The notes under the pieces are model-generated. The model ran no database searches and was not told where the DNA came from. It saw only the letters and a list, made by a program, of their open reading frames with translations. Shown piece after piece: positions 14,124-23,138 of a stretch of 32,221 nt of DNA. This stretch comes from Scatomorpha gallistercoris. Its GTDB lineage: Bacteria; Bacillota; Clostridia; Oscillospirales; Oscillospiraceae. Both the position numbers and the translations under genes were made by a program. Location of the stretch: NCBI GenBank assembly GCA_018713005.1, contig DVFX01000055.1, positions 1 through 32,221 on the forward strand, in the 5' to 3' direction. The first letter of the stretch is position 1. Every line of letters begins with the position of its first letter.

Positions 14124-15383
14124 ATGAAGAAGTTTCTTGCGCTTCTCATGGCTCTCGTGATGGTCTTTGCCCTCGCCGCCTGCGGCAGCGACAGCGAGCC
14201 CAGCACCAGCGCCGACCCCAACGCCGAGACCAGCGGCGAGCCCGCCACCGGTAACGGTATCGCCAAGGAGGACCTCAAGGTAGGCTTTATATTCCTGCAC
14301 GATGAGAACTCCACCTACGACCTCAACTTCATCAACGCCGCCAACGCCGCCATCGAAGAACTGGGCCTGACCGAGGACCAGTACGTCTTCCGCACCAACG
14401 TCCCCGAGGGACAGGAGTGCTACGACGCCGCGGCTGAGCTCGCCGACGACGGCTGCGACATCATCTTTGCCGACAGCTTCGGCCACGAGCCCTTCATGAT
14501 CCAGGCCGCCCAGGAGTTCTCCGACGTGCAGTTCTGCCACTCCACCGGCACCCGCGCCCACACTGACGGCCTTGCAAACTACCACAACGCTTTCGCCTCC
14601 ATTTACGAAGGCCGCTACCTCGCCGGTATCGTCGCCGGCATGAAGCTCAACGAGATGATTGCCAACGGCGAGATAACCGAGGACGAGGCCAAGATGGGCT
14701 ACGTCGGCGCCTACACCTACGCCGAGGTGCTCTCCGGCTACACCAGCTTCTATCTGGGTGCCAAGAGCGTCTGCCCCAGCGTGACCATGGACGTCACCTT
14801 TACCGGCTCCTGGTACGACGAGACCGCCGAGCGTGAGGCCGCCAACAACCTCATCAACAACGGCTGCGTCCTCATCAGCCAGCACGCCGACTCCATGGGC
14901 GCCCCCAGCGCCTGCGAGGATGCCGGCGTCCCCAACGTCAGCTATAACGGATCCACCGCCAGCGCCTGCCCCGAGACCTACCTCATCTCCAGCCGCATCG
15001 ACTGGACCCCGTACTACCTGTACGCCATCAACTGCGTCCTCAACGGTGAGGAGATCGCCGCCGACTGGACCGGCACCCTCGAGACCGGCTCCGTCGTGCT
15101 GACCGAGCTGGGCGCCAACGTCGCCGAGGGCACCCAGGAGGCCATTGACGAGGCCATGGCCGCCCTCGAGGCCGGCACGCTGCACGTCTTCGACACCAGC
15201 ACCTTCACCGTCGAGGGCGAGACCGTGACAACCTTCATGGCCGACGTCGACACCGATGAAAACAACGAGGGCGATACCGAGGCCATCGTGGACGGCTACT
15301 TCGCCGAGAGCGAGTTCCGCAGCGCCCCGTACTTCACCCTGCAGATAGACGGCATCACCCTGCTGGACGTCAACTACGGCTGA
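14124..15383 (+). CDS. BMP-family nucleoside/purine-binding lipoprotein
   Basis: 419 residues. ATG follows GGAGGAACG. Signal peptide with lipobox LAAC (Cys20) and an acidic Ser/Thr/Pro linker. The mature protein is a Bmp-type (PF02608) periplasmic-binding fold: LKVGFIFLHDENSTYDLNF at the start, then DIIFADSFGHEPFM, and GRYLAGIVAGMKL with AKMGYVGAYTYAEV. BMP proteins of this kind bind nucleosides or purines and pass them to a membrane complex. The guanine riboswitch ahead supports a purine-type ligand. It has a strong ribosome site and uses ATC for nearly all Ile, as expected for an abundant protein. The downstream intercistronic hairpins should raise its level relative to the permeases. Confidence 0.92.
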   Translation: MKKFLALLMALVMVFALAACGSDSEPSTSADPNAETSGEPATGNGIAKEDLKVGFIFLHDENSTYDLNFINAANAAIEELGLTEDQYVFRTNVPEGQECYDAAAELADDGCDIIFADSFGHEPFMIQAAQEFSDVQFCHSTGTRAHTDGLANYHNAFASIYEGRYLAGIVAGMKLNEMIANGEITEDEAKMGYVGAYTYAEVLSGYTSFYLGAKSVCPSVTMDVTFTGSWYDETAEREAANNLINNGCVLISQHADSMGAPSACEDAGVPNVSYNGSTASACPETYLISSRIDWTPYYLYAINCVLNGEEIAADWTGTLETGSVVLTELGANVAEGTQEAIDEAMAALEAGTLHVFDTSTFTVEGETVTTFMADVDTDENNEGDTEAIVDGYFAESEFRSAPYFTLQIDGITLLDVNYG

Positions 15384-15401
15384 TAACCCGTCAAACACGC
15401 A

Positions 15402-15481
15402 CCGGCAAGCCCTCCGGGGCTTGCCGGCAAAGGACAGCGCAGCGACTCTTTTGCCACTACGCTGTCCTTTGAAGCCTTTTT
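15402..15481 (+). terminator. Two intercistronic hairpins after the BMP lipoprotein gene
   Basis: First: CCGGCAAGCCC (15402-15412) with GGGCTTGCCGG (15417-15427). Second: AAAGGACAGCG (15429-15439) with CGCTGTCCTTT (15460-15470), then CCTTTTT at 15475-15481. They probably act as a partial terminator and as a 3' shield for the lipoprotein mRNA. No promoter is clear between here and the ATPase gene at 15556. Confidence 0.6.
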
Positions 15482-15555
15482 ACAGAGTTCCCGCGCGGGA
15501 GCGGATTCACCGGCGCGTGCGGTAAGCACGCAGCATATTTACAGGAGGTACGCCC

Positions 15556-17094
15556 TTGGACAGCAAAGTTGCAGCGGTGCAGATGCGCGACATCACCAAG
15601 ACCTTCGGCCCGGTCAAGGCCAACGACAAGGTGTGGCTCGACATCTACAAGGGAGAGATACTTGCCCTGCTTGGTGAGAACGGCAGCGGCAAGACCACGC
15701 TCATGAACATGCTCTCCGGCATCTATTTCCCCGACGAGGGTCAGATATTCGTCGACGGGCGCGAGGTCGTAATACGCTCGCCCAAGGACGCCTTTGACCT
15801 CGGTATAGGCATGATACACCAGCACTTCAAGCTGGTGGACGTGCTCACGGCGGCGGAGAACATCATCCTCGGCCTGCCCGGCAAGGGGCGGCTGGACATC
15901 AAGAGCGTGGCCGCCAAGGTCAAGGAGATAAGCGAGCGCTACGGCTTCGAGATTGACCCGATGCAGAAGATTTACGACATGTCCGTTTCACAGAAGCAGA
16001 CCGTCGAGATAATCAAGGTCCTGTATCGCGGCGCGGACATCCTCATCCTCGACGAGCCGACGGCGGTGCTGACTCCGCAGGAGACGGACAAGCTCTTCGC
16101 CATACTGCGCAACATGCGCGACGACGGCAAGGCCATAGTCATAATCACGCACAAGCTGCACGAGGTGGAGGAGCTCTCCGACCGCGTGGCGATACTCCGC
16201 CACGGCCACTTCGTCGGCGACATGCCGACGAAAAAGACCAACGCGGGAGAAATGACCAACATGATGGTCGGCCGCCCCGTCGTGCTGAACATCGAGCGCC
16301 CGGAGCCCAAGAACCCGCAGCGCCGCCTCGAGGTCAAGCACCTCACAGTGCAGGACGAGGACGGCGTGACCAAGATAGACGACCTGTCCTTCACCGCCTA
16401 CTCGGGTGAGATACTGGGCGTGGCCGGCATATCCGGCAGCGGCCAGAAGGAGCTCCTGGAGGCCATAGCGGGTCTGCACCGCGCCGAGGGCGGCTCCATA
16501 ACCTACATAGACCCTGAGACGGGCGAAGAGGAGGAGCTCATAGGCAAGGACCCGCGCGACATCAGCGACATGGGCATTTCCCTCTCCTTCGTGCCTGAGG
16601 ACAGGCTCGGCATGGGCCTCGTCGGCGACATGGACCTCAGCGAGAACATGATGCTCCGCTCCTTCCGCCGCGGCCGGGGCTTCTTCACCGACAGGAAGAG
16701 CCCGCACCAGCTGGCAGAGCGCGTGGTCAAAGAGCTGGACGTCAACACGCCCAGCATAGAGACGCCGGTGCGCCGCCTCTCCGGCGGCAACGTGCAGAAG
16801 GTGCTCGTCGGCCGCGAGATATCCAGCGCGCCGACAGTCCTGCTGACCGCGTACGCCGTGCGCGGCCTGGACATAAACTCATCGTACACTATCTACGACC
16901 TGATAAATAAACAGAAGGAGCGCGGGGTCGCCGTCGTCTACGTCGGCGAGGATTTGGACGTGCTGCTGGAGCTGGCCGACCGCATACTCGTGCTCTGCGG
17001 CGGCAAGCTCAGCGGGCTGATACCCGGACGCGGCGCTACGAAGCGCAAGGTGGGCCTGATGATGACAAAGCTGGGAGGTGGCGAGGATGAATAA
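15556..17094 (+). CDS. BMP-type nucleoside/purine ABC transporter ATPase (two NBDs)
   Basis: 512 residues; TTG start 7 nt after AGGAGGT. Two fused nucleotide-binding domains as in the RbsA/YufO group. NBD1 (about 5-235): Walker A GENGSGKTT at 40-48, ALLG before it, MSVSQKQ in place of LSGGQ, and Walker B ILILDEPTAVLT. NBD2 (about 265-505): the degenerate P-loop GISGSGQKE, a good LSGGN signature at 408-412, and TAYAVRGLD in place of the usual QPTRGLD. So the second site is likely weak or inactive, as is common in the family. It energises import with the two permeases that follow, and overlaps the first by 8 nt. Confidence 0.92.
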   Translation: MDSKVAAVQMRDITKTFGPVKANDKVWLDIYKGEILALLGENGSGKTTLMNMLSGIYFPDEGQIFVDGREVVIRSPKDAFDLGIGMIHQHFKLVDVLTAAENIILGLPGKGRLDIKSVAAKVKEISERYGFEIDPMQKIYDMSVSQKQTVEIIKVLYRGADILILDEPTAVLTPQETDKLFAILRNMRDDGKAIVIITHKLHEVEELSDRVAILRHGHFVGDMPTKKTNAGEMTNMMVGRPVVLNIERPEPKNPQRRLEVKHLTVQDEDGVTKIDDLSFTAYSGEILGVAGISGSGQKELLEAIAGLHRAEGGSITYIDPETGEEEELIGKDPRDISDMGISLSFVPEDRLGMGLVGDMDLSENMMLRSFRRGRGFFTDRKSPHQLAERVVKELDVNTPSIETPVRRLSGGNVQKVLVGREISSAPTVLLTAYAVRGLDINSSYTIYDLINKQKERGVAVVYVGEDLDVLLELADRILVLCGGKLSGLIPGRGATKRKVGLMMTKLGGGEDE

Positions 17095-18199
17095 CAAGGC
17101 GCGCGTACCGCTCGTACACATTTCACGCCGCTCGTCCCTGCCCTGGTACAAGGCCTGGGCCATACGCGGTATAGCTATCGTTCTGGCCCTGGTCGTCTGC
17201 GGTGTGATATCCGCTCTGCTCACCGGCGAAAACCCGATAGCGCTCTACGGTTCTATGTTCAACGGCACCTTCGGCACCTCACGCCGAATCTGGGTCACCC
17301 TGCAGAACACCGCCGTACTGCTGTGCGTCTCGCTGGCCGTCACGCCCGCGTTTAAAATGCGCTTTTGGAACATAGGCGGCGAGGGCCAGATACTGGCCGG
17401 CTGCCTCGCCACGGCGGCCTGCATGATAGTCCTGGGCGACACGATACCCAACTGGCTGCTCATCATCGTGATGCTCTGCGCCAGCCTCCTGGCCGGAGCC
17501 GTGTGGGGCCTTATCCCGGCCTTCTTCAAGGCCAAGTGGAACACGAACGAGACTTTGTTCACCCTCATGATGAACTACGTAGCCATCCAGCTCGTGGCCT
17601 TCTTTATCATAGTCTGGGAGTCACCGGCCGGAAGCGGCAAGGTCGGCATAATAAACCAGCAGACGCAGGCGGGCTGGCTGCCTATGATAGGCAGCAACCG
17701 TTACATGCTGAACGTGCTCATCGTCGCGCTGCTGACCGTGGCCATGTACGTCTACCTGAAGTACACCAAGCACGGCTATGAGATAGCCGTCGTGGGCGAG
17801 AGCGAGCGCACCGCGCGCTACGTCGGAATCAAGGTCGAGCGCGTCATTATGCGCACCATGATCATATCCGGTGCGCTCTGCGGCCTGGCTGGCTTCCTGC
17901 TGGTGGCCGGTACCGACCACACAATAACCACTACGCTCTCCGACAATCGCGGCTTTACCGCCGTCATGGTGTCCTGGCTCGCCAAGTTCAGCCCCGTTTT
18001 TATGGTGCTGACCAGCTTCCTTCTCGTGTTCCTCGACAGGGGAGCGAGCGAGATAGCCACGGACTTCGGCCTCAACGAGGCCTTCGGCGACATCCTCACG
18101 GGTATAATCCTGTTCTTCATCATCGGCTGCGAGTTCTTTATCACTTATCAGCTCCACTTCCGTGGACATGCGGCAAAGGAGGCGGCGGAAAATGTTTGA
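17087..18199 (+). CDS. ABC transporter permease (BMP-type), first subunit
   Basis: 370 residues, BPD_transp_2/RbsC-like with about eight to ten hydrophobic segments. ATG at 17087 lies 8 nt after GGAGG and overlaps the ATPase stop (ATGAATAA). A GTG at 17078 would sit in that ribosome site, so it was not used. Family blocks: FWNIGGEGQILAG, NTNETLFTLMMNYVA, VVGESERTARYVGI and ALCGLAGFLLVAG. It forms the translocation path together with the next subunit. The 8-nt overlaps at both ends point to translational coupling. Confidence 0.92.
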   Translation: MNNKARVPLVHISRRSSLPWYKAWAIRGIAIVLALVVCGVISALLTGENPIALYGSMFNGTFGTSRRIWVTLQNTAVLLCVSLAVTPAFKMRFWNIGGEGQILAGCLATAACMIVLGDTIPNWLLIIVMLCASLLAGAVWGLIPAFFKAKWNTNETLFTLMMNYVAIQLVAFFIIVWESPAGSGKVGIINQQTQAGWLPMIGSNRYMLNVLIVALLTVAMYVYLKYTKHGYEIAVVGESERTARYVGIKVERVIMRTMIISGALCGLAGFLLVAGTDHTITTTLSDNRGFTAVMVSWLAKFSPVFMVLTSFLLVFLDRGASEIATDFGLNEAFGDILTGIILFFIIGCEFFITYQLHFRGHAAKEAAENV

Positions 18200-19178
18200 C
18201 TTTATAGCCTTCTTCCCCAGGGCCGTCGCGCAGGGCGTGCCGCTCATGCTCGGCAGCACGGGCGAAACGCTCACCCAGAAATCCGGCAACCTCAACCTCG
18301 GCCTGCCCGGCGTCATGTACGTCGGCGCAATCTGCGGCGTCATCGGTTCGTTCATGTATGAAAACAGCGGCGCTGAAATGAACGGCTTCCTCGCCGTCGG
18401 CATACCCGTGCTCTGCTGCCTGTTCGGCAGCCTGCTAATGGGCCTGCTCTACTGCTTCCTGACCGTCACGCTCAGGGCCAACCAGAACGTCACCGGCCTC
18501 GCCATGACCACCTTCGGCGTCGGCTTCGGCAACTTCTTCGGCGGCTCGCTCATAAGGCTGACCGACAGCGAGGTGCCCAGCATCGCGCTCTCGGCTACGA
18601 GCTCGTACTTCAAGACGAGCCTGCCCTTCGCCGAAAACCTCGGCTGGTTTGGCGACCTCTTCCTCAGCTACGGTGCGCTGACCTATATAGCGATAATTAT
18701 AGCGCTCATATGTTCGTACTTCCTCAAGCGCACACGCAGCGGCCTGAATCTGCGCGCCGTGGGCGAGGACCCGGCCACGGCCGACGCCGCCGGCATAAAT
18801 GTCACGATGTACAAGTACAGGGCGACCTGCATAGGCTGCATGATAGCCGGCCTCGGCGGCCTCTACTACGTCATGGACTACGCCAGCGGCATCTGGTCGA
18901 ACGACGCCTTCGGCGACCGCGGCTGGCTCGCCATAGCCCTTGTCATTTTCACCATGTGGCGTCCGGCGGTTGGAGTCCTGGCCAGTATCCTCTTCGGCGG
19001 GCTTTACATTCTCTACCTGTTCATACCCTCGGGTACGAACCTCGCCGTCAAGGAGCTATACAAGATGCTGCCCTACCTCGTCACAATCGCCGTGCTGATA
19101 ATCGTGTCCCTCAAGAAGAGCCGCGAGAATCAGCCGCCTGCCCACCTGGGTCTTTCCTACTTCAGAGAAGAGAGATAA
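18192..19178 (+). CDS. ABC transporter permease (BMP-type), second subunit
   Basis: 328 residues. ATG at 18192 lies 8 nt after AAAGGAGG and overlaps the previous stop by 8 nt. Multi-spanning permease of the same superfamily: AVAQGVPLMLGSTGETLTQK, SGNLNLGLPGVMYVGA, NQNVTGLAMTTFGVGFGNF, LNLRAVGEDPATADAAGI and MIAGLGGLYYVM. In this transporter group the two permeases are paired and different, as here. Last gene of the riboswitch-controlled operon; a terminator follows. Confidence 0.92.
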   Translation: MFDFIAFFPRAVAQGVPLMLGSTGETLTQKSGNLNLGLPGVMYVGAICGVIGSFMYENSGAEMNGFLAVGIPVLCCLFGSLLMGLLYCFLTVTLRANQNVTGLAMTTFGVGFGNFFGGSLIRLTDSEVPSIALSATSSYFKTSLPFAENLGWFGDLFLSYGALTYIAIIIALICSYFLKRTRSGLNLRAVGEDPATADAAGINVTMYKYRATCIGCMIAGLGGLYYVMDYASGIWSNDAFGDRGWLAIALVIFTMWRPAVGVLASILFGGLYILYLFIPSGTNLAVKELYKMLPYLVTIAVLIIVSLKKSRENQPPAHLGLSYFREER

Positions 19179-19183
19179 ACACA

Positions 19184-19220
19184 GCGCCCGTGCCGTCCGG
19201 CACGGGCGCTTACTTTATTT
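19184..19220. terminator. Shared terminator between the importer operon and mnmA
   Basis: GCGCCCGTGCC (19184-19194) pairs with GGCACGGGCGC (19199-19209), followed on the plus strand by TTACTTTATTT. On the minus strand the downstream side reads TGTGTTTATC, so it could serve both convergent operons. Confidence 0.85.
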
Positions 19221-20213
19221 AATTATGCCGCCCGCTATGAGCATTTCGCCGGAATACAGCGCTGCGGCCTGGCCGGGGCAGGGAGCCCGCACCGGGGCGT
19301 CAAAAGTGATGTCCAGCGTACCGTCGGGCATGGCCAGCGCCGTGGCGTCCGCGAGAGAGCGCGAGTGCCGCACGCGCACGCGGCAGCGGAACTCGTACCT
19401 GGGCGGCGTTATCAGCCAGTTTGCCTCGCCGGTCGTTATATGGGTCATGTACAGCCCATCGCCGTCGGAGAGGACGACCTCGTTCGCCTCAGGGCGTATC
19501 TCGCTCACGAACACACGCTTCCCGGCGGCAAAGCCGAGCCCGCGCCGCTGCCCGAGCGTATAGCGGTGGCAGCCTCCGTGGGTACCCACGCGCTCGCCTT
19601 TGTAGATGAGCGCTCCGGGGTCGGGCGCTCTCCCACGCGCCTCTATCCACGCGGCGAAGTCCCCGTCCTTTATGAAGCATATCTCCATGCTGTCGGGCTT
19701 GTCGGCCTGAATGAGACCAAACTGGGCTGCGAGCGCGCGGACCTCGCGCTTTACATACCCTCCGAGCGGCAGCACAAGCCGCCGCGCCTCCTCGCGCGTT
19801 ATCATACAGAGCATGTAGCTCTGGTCGTTTTCGGGACGGCCCCGGAAAATGGCGCCCGCCCTCGAGGCGGCGTAGTGTCCGGTGGCGATGCTCTCGATGC
19901 CCAGGGCGTCTGCGGCCTCGCAGAGCAGCTTCAGCTTTACGCGGCGGTTGCACAGTACGCATGGGCTGGGCGTCGCGCCGGCGAGGTACGCCGCCTCAAA
20001 GGGCGCGCAGACCTCGCTCTCAAGGGCTGAGCGGGCGTCTATCAGCTCAAAGGGCAGACCCATGCGCTCCGCGCTCTCACGCGCGTAGCCTCCCTCGCCG
20101 GAGCCGGTCTCGAGGTAGACGCAGCGCACGTCCCAGCCCTGCATCGTCAGCAGCTTCGCCGTGACGGCGCTGTCCACGCCGCCGGAAAAGCCCAAAACCA
20201 CGCGCGGCCTCAT
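19215..20213 (-). CDS. mnmA: tRNA-specific 2-thiouridylase MnmA
   Basis: 332 residues, a little shorter than the usual 350-370. It thiolates C2 of the wobble uridine (U34) of Lys, Glu and Gln tRNAs using ATP and a sulfur relay. The PP-loop SGGVDS is at residues 10-15, the first catalytic cysteine is Cys88 in CVLCNRRVKLK, and the second is Cys179 in SMEICFI. Other family blocks: ATGHYA, NDQSYMLCMI, and GLGFAAGKRVFV. The ATG overlaps the mnmG stop (ATGA at 20213-20210). MnmA and MnmG modify the same base, so the coupling makes sense. Confidence 0.96.
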   Translation of the reverse strand: MRPRVVLGFSGGVDSAVTAKLLTMQGWDVRCVYLETGSGEGGYARESAERMGLPFELIDARSALESEVCAPFEAAYLAGATPSPCVLCNRRVKLKLLCEAADALGIESIATGHYAASRAGAIFRGRPENDQSYMLCMITREEARRLVLPLGGYVKREVRALAAQFGLIQADKPDSMEICFIKDGDFAAWIEARGRAPDPGALIYKGERVGTHGGCHRYTLGQRRGLGFAAGKRVFVSEIRPEANEVVLSDGDGLYMTHITTGEANWLITPPRYEFRCRVRVRHSRSLADATALAMPDGTLDITFDAPVRAPCPGQAAALYSGEMLIAGGIIK

Positions 20214-22084
20214 GTCCTGTGCCTCCCGATGTACATCGCCAGCGCGGCCATGTCTGCGGGCGAGACACCGGAGATGCGCCCCGCGCGCCCGAAGCTCTCA
20301 GGCCGCACGGCGGAGAGCTTCTGCCTGGCCTCCGTGCGCAGCCCGGGTACGGCAAAGTAGTCTATGCCCTCGGGCAGGGGCTTGTCCTCCATGCGCTTGA
20401 AGTCCTCAACCTGCTTGAGCTGGCGCTTGATATAACCCTCGTATTTGAGCCTGATTTCCACCTGTTCTACCACGCTTTTCGGTAAATCCGGGCGTTCGGC
20501 GTCAAAATCACGCAAGTTTTCATATCCCACGCGCGGGCGGCGTATCAGCGCCGCGAGGCTCACTCCGCTGGCCGGCGGCGTGGTGCCCAGCTCCGTGAGG
20601 AGCGCCGCCAGCTCAGGCGTCGGCGCGAGGTGCGTGCGCTCGAGGCGGGAGAGCTCCGCGTCCACGGCGGCGTACTTGGCCTTGACCGCCTCGTACTGAG
20701 CATCGCTCACGAGGCCCAGCTCGTGGCCGTACTTGGTCAGGCGCTCGTCGGCATTGTCCTGACGGAGTATTAGGCGGTACTCGCTGCGCGAGGTCATCAT
20801 GCGGTAGGGCTCGTTGGTGCCGCGCGTCACGAGGTCGTCTATGAGCGCGCCGATGTACGCCTCGCTGCGGCTGAGCACGAAGGGCTCCTTGCCGAGGAGC
20901 TTCAGCGCGGCGTTTACTCCGGCCATGAAGCCCTGCACGGCGGCCTCCTCGTAGCCCGAAGAGCCGTTGAACTGCCCCGCGCCGTAGAGGCCGGGGATAT
21001 CCTTGAACTCGAGCGTGGGATAGAGGACGAGCGGGTCTGCGCAGTCGTACTCGATGGCGTAGGCTGGGCGGGTTATCTCCGCGCGCTCCAGCCCGGGAAT
21101 GGTGTGCAGCATTTCAACCTGCACCTCTTCGGGCATGGAGCTGGAAAAGCCCTGTACATAGAGCTCGAGCGTGTTCAGGCCCATAGGCTCTATGAAGAGC
21201 TGGTGGCGCGGCTTGTCGGGGAAGGTCATGACCTTGGTCTCTATGCTAGGGCAGTAACGCGGCCCGGTGCCGGTGATGACGCCGGAGTAGAGAGGGCTGC
21301 GCTCCAGGTTCTCGCGGATAATCTCGTGCGTGCGCTCGTTGGTGTAGGTGAGGTAGCACTTCGCGCGGTTTTCCGGCGCGTGTCCGGTCGAAAACGAGAA
21401 CGGCTCGGGCTCGGCGTCGCCCTCCTGCGCCTCCATCTTGTCAAAGTCCACGCTGCGCGCGTTCACGCGCGGCGGGGTGCCGGTCTTGAACCGGCGGAGC
21501 GGCACGCCCAGCTTCGCCAGGCTGTCGGAGAGCGCGATGCTCGACGCGAGGCCGTCGGGGCCTGAATCCCGCAGCACCTCGCCGGTTATAGTGCGCCCGC
21601 GGAGGTAGGTACCTGAACAGACTATCACGGCGCGGCAGCGCCAGAGCGCGCCGGTGGCGGTGGTCACATAGGCCACGGCTCCGTCCTCGACGCCTATCTC
21701 TACGGCTTCGGCCTGTATGAGACGCAGGTTTTCCTGCCGCTCGAGCGCGAGCTTCATCACTTCCTGGTAGCGTCTCCGGTCGGCCTGGGCGCGCAGCGAG
21801 TAAACCGCCGGGCCCTTGCCGCGGTTGAGCATCCGGTACTGTATGCAGGCCGAGTCGGCGGCCTTCGCCATCTCGCCGCCGAGCGCGTCCAGCTCGCGCA
21901 CTAGGTGTCCTTTGCCCGTGCCGCCTATGGCCGGGTTGCAGGGCATGTTGCCCACGCTGTCCAGGTTTATGGCGAAGCACACGGTGGAACAGCCCAGCCG
22001 TGCGGCGGCCAGCGCGGCCTCAATCCCCGCGTGGCCCGCGCCTATTACAACTATATCACATTGTCCGGCATCGTAAGTTTTCAT
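20210..22084 (-). CDS. mnmG: tRNA 5-carboxymethylaminomethyluridine enzyme MnmG
   Basis: 624 residues, the normal length. With MnmE it builds the C5 side chain of U34. FAD-binding GAGHAG is at residues 15-20, followed by the MnmG blocks NMPCNPAIGGTGKGHL, DRRRYQ, CSGTYLRG, RRFKTGTPPR, GPRYCPSIETKV and QFNGSSGYEEAAVQG, and the C-terminal helical domain (RMMTSRSEYRLILRQDNAD, YEGYIKRQ). ATG at 22084 was chosen because the family begins just before the IVVIGAGHAG strand. There is no ribosome site; a consensus promoter ends 6 nt before the ATG, so the message is probably leaderless. mnmE and rsmG, the usual neighbours in Firmicutes, are absent. Confidence 0.96.
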   Translation of the reverse strand: MKTYDAGQCDIVVIGAGHAGIEAALAAARLGCSTVCFAINLDSVGNMPCNPAIGGTGKGHLVRELDALGGEMAKAADSACIQYRMLNRGKGPAVYSLRAQADRRRYQEVMKLALERQENLRLIQAEAVEIGVEDGAVAYVTTATGALWRCRAVIVCSGTYLRGRTITGEVLRDSGPDGLASSIALSDSLAKLGVPLRRFKTGTPPRVNARSVDFDKMEAQEGDAEPEPFSFSTGHAPENRAKCYLTYTNERTHEIIRENLERSPLYSGVITGTGPRYCPSIETKVMTFPDKPRHQLFIEPMGLNTLELYVQGFSSSMPEEVQVEMLHTIPGLERAEITRPAYAIEYDCADPLVLYPTLEFKDIPGLYGAGQFNGSSGYEEAAVQGFMAGVNAALKLLGKEPFVLSRSEAYIGALIDDLVTRGTNEPYRMMTSRSEYRLILRQDNADERLTKYGHELGLVSDAQYEAVKAKYAAVDAELSRLERTHLAPTPELAALLTELGTTPPASGVSLAALIRRPRVGYENLRDFDAERPDLPKSVVEQVEIRLKYEGYIKRQLKQVEDFKRMEDKPLPEGIDYFAVPGLRTEARQKLSAVRPESFGRAGRISGVSPADMAALAMYIGRHRT

Positions 22085-22090
22085 GCCGAG

Positions 22091-22119
22091 ATTATACGTC
22101 AGAAGCCGCGCCAAATCAA
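22091..22119 (-). promoter_or_regulatory. mnmG promoter, apparently leaderless
   Basis: On the minus strand TTGATT (22119-22114), 17-nt spacer, TATAAT (22096-22091). Six nucleotides (CTCGGC) separate the -10 from the ATG, so transcription should begin at or within a base or two of the start codon. Confidence 0.7.
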
Positions 22120-22158
22120 GCACGCGAAAAATTTCTTTGGCGAGTTTCAAAAAAACAC

Positions 22159-22186
22159 TTGCTTTATTTCGATAATGTGGTAATAT
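22159..22186 (+). promoter_or_regulatory. Promoter of the amino-acid importer operon
   Basis: TTGCTT (22159-22164), 16-nt spacer, TAATAT (22181-22186) with an extended TGG. The predicted start falls beside an 11-bp palindrome GCACG-T-CGTGC (22191-22201), which could be an operator. It is divergent from mnmG, back to back in about 60 bp. Confidence 0.6.
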
Positions 22187-22241
22187 ATTAGCACGTCGTG
22201 CAGATAGCACGGCGCTGTAAGTCAGAGACAAAGGGGACTAA

Positions 22242-23105
22242 ATGAAAATGAAAAAGCTTCTTGCACTTATGCTTGCGCTGGTCATGGTCTTCGCCCTCGC
22301 CGCCTGCGGCACGGACTCCGGCGAACCCAGCAGCGAGCCCACCACGGGCGCTTCCGCTGAGCCCAGCTCCGTACCCAGCGAGGGCGGCGATACCGCCGAG
22401 AGCGACATGGCCTATGTCAAGGAAAAGGGCACGCTCATAGTCGGCATCACCGAGTTTGAGCCCATGGACTACCAGAACGCTGACGGCGAGTGGATAGGCT
22501 TCGACGCCGACCTCGCCAAGCTCTTCGCCGAGCGTCTCGGCGTCGAGGTCCAGTTCCAGCTCATCGACTGGGAGAGCAAGGTCATGGAGCTTGACGGCCG
22601 CACCATCGACGTCGTCTGGAACGGCATGACCCTCACCGACGAGGTGCTCGCCGCCATGGAGTGCTCCAACGCCTACCTGAACAACGCCCAGGTCGTCATC
22701 CTGCCGAGCGCCGAGGCCGAGAATTACGCCGACGCCGAGAGCATGTCCGGCCTGCAGTTCGCGGTCGAGAGCGGCTCCGCCGGCGAGCAGATGGCCATTG
22801 AGAACGGCTTCAGCTACACCCCGGTCACCGACCAGGCCACCGCAGTGCTCGAGGTTGAGTCCGGCACCTGCGACGCCGCCATCATCGACAGCCTCATGGC
22901 CTCCGCCATGGTGGGCGAGGACACCAACTTCGCCGAGCTGACCTACACCATCAGCCTCAACACCGAGGAGTACGGCGTCGGCTTCCGCCAGGGCAGCGAC
23001 CTTGCCGCCGAGCTCAACGCCTTCTTCGCCGAGATCTATGCCGAGGGCACCATGCAGGAGCTGGCCGACCAGTACGGCGTTTCTGCCGCGCTGATCGCCC
23101 AGTAA
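22242..23105 (+). CDS. Amino-acid-binding lipoprotein, family 3 (SBP_bac_3)
   Basis: 287 residues. ATG after AAAGGGGAC. Signal peptide with lipobox LAAC (Cys22), very like that of the BMP lipoprotein, then a Ser/Thr/Pro/Glu linker to about residue 55. The binding domain has the usual order: TLIVGITEFEPMDYQ at 64-78, the family signature GFDADLAKLFAERLG at 86-100, ELDGRTIDVVWNGMTLT in the first lobe, VESGTCDAAIIDS at 205-216, and the C-terminal YGVGFRQGSDL from 244. It collects a polar amino acid outside the membrane for the permease-ATPase pair that follows. Ligand is not determinable. Ile is coded mostly by ATC, suggesting high expression. Confidence 0.92.
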   Translation: MKMKKLLALMLALVMVFALAACGTDSGEPSSEPTTGASAEPSSVPSEGGDTAESDMAYVKEKGTLIVGITEFEPMDYQNADGEWIGFDADLAKLFAERLGVEVQFQLIDWESKVMELDGRTIDVVWNGMTLTDEVLAAMECSNAYLNNAQVVILPSAEAENYADAESMSGLQFAVESGSAGEQMAIENGFSYTPVTDQATAVLEVESGTCDAAIIDSLMASAMVGEDTNFAELTYTISLNTEEYGVGFRQGSDLAAELNAFFAEIYAEGTMQELADQYGVSAALIAQ

Positions 23106-23138
23106 CCGCCGGAACAAAATTAACAGCTTAAAAGCCGG

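Noticed and set aside
14004..15398. Long open frame on the minus strand opposite the BMP lipoprotein
   Set aside because: It is a shadow: low-complexity Gly/Val/Ala composition created by the GC-rich codons of the real gene, with no ribosome site.
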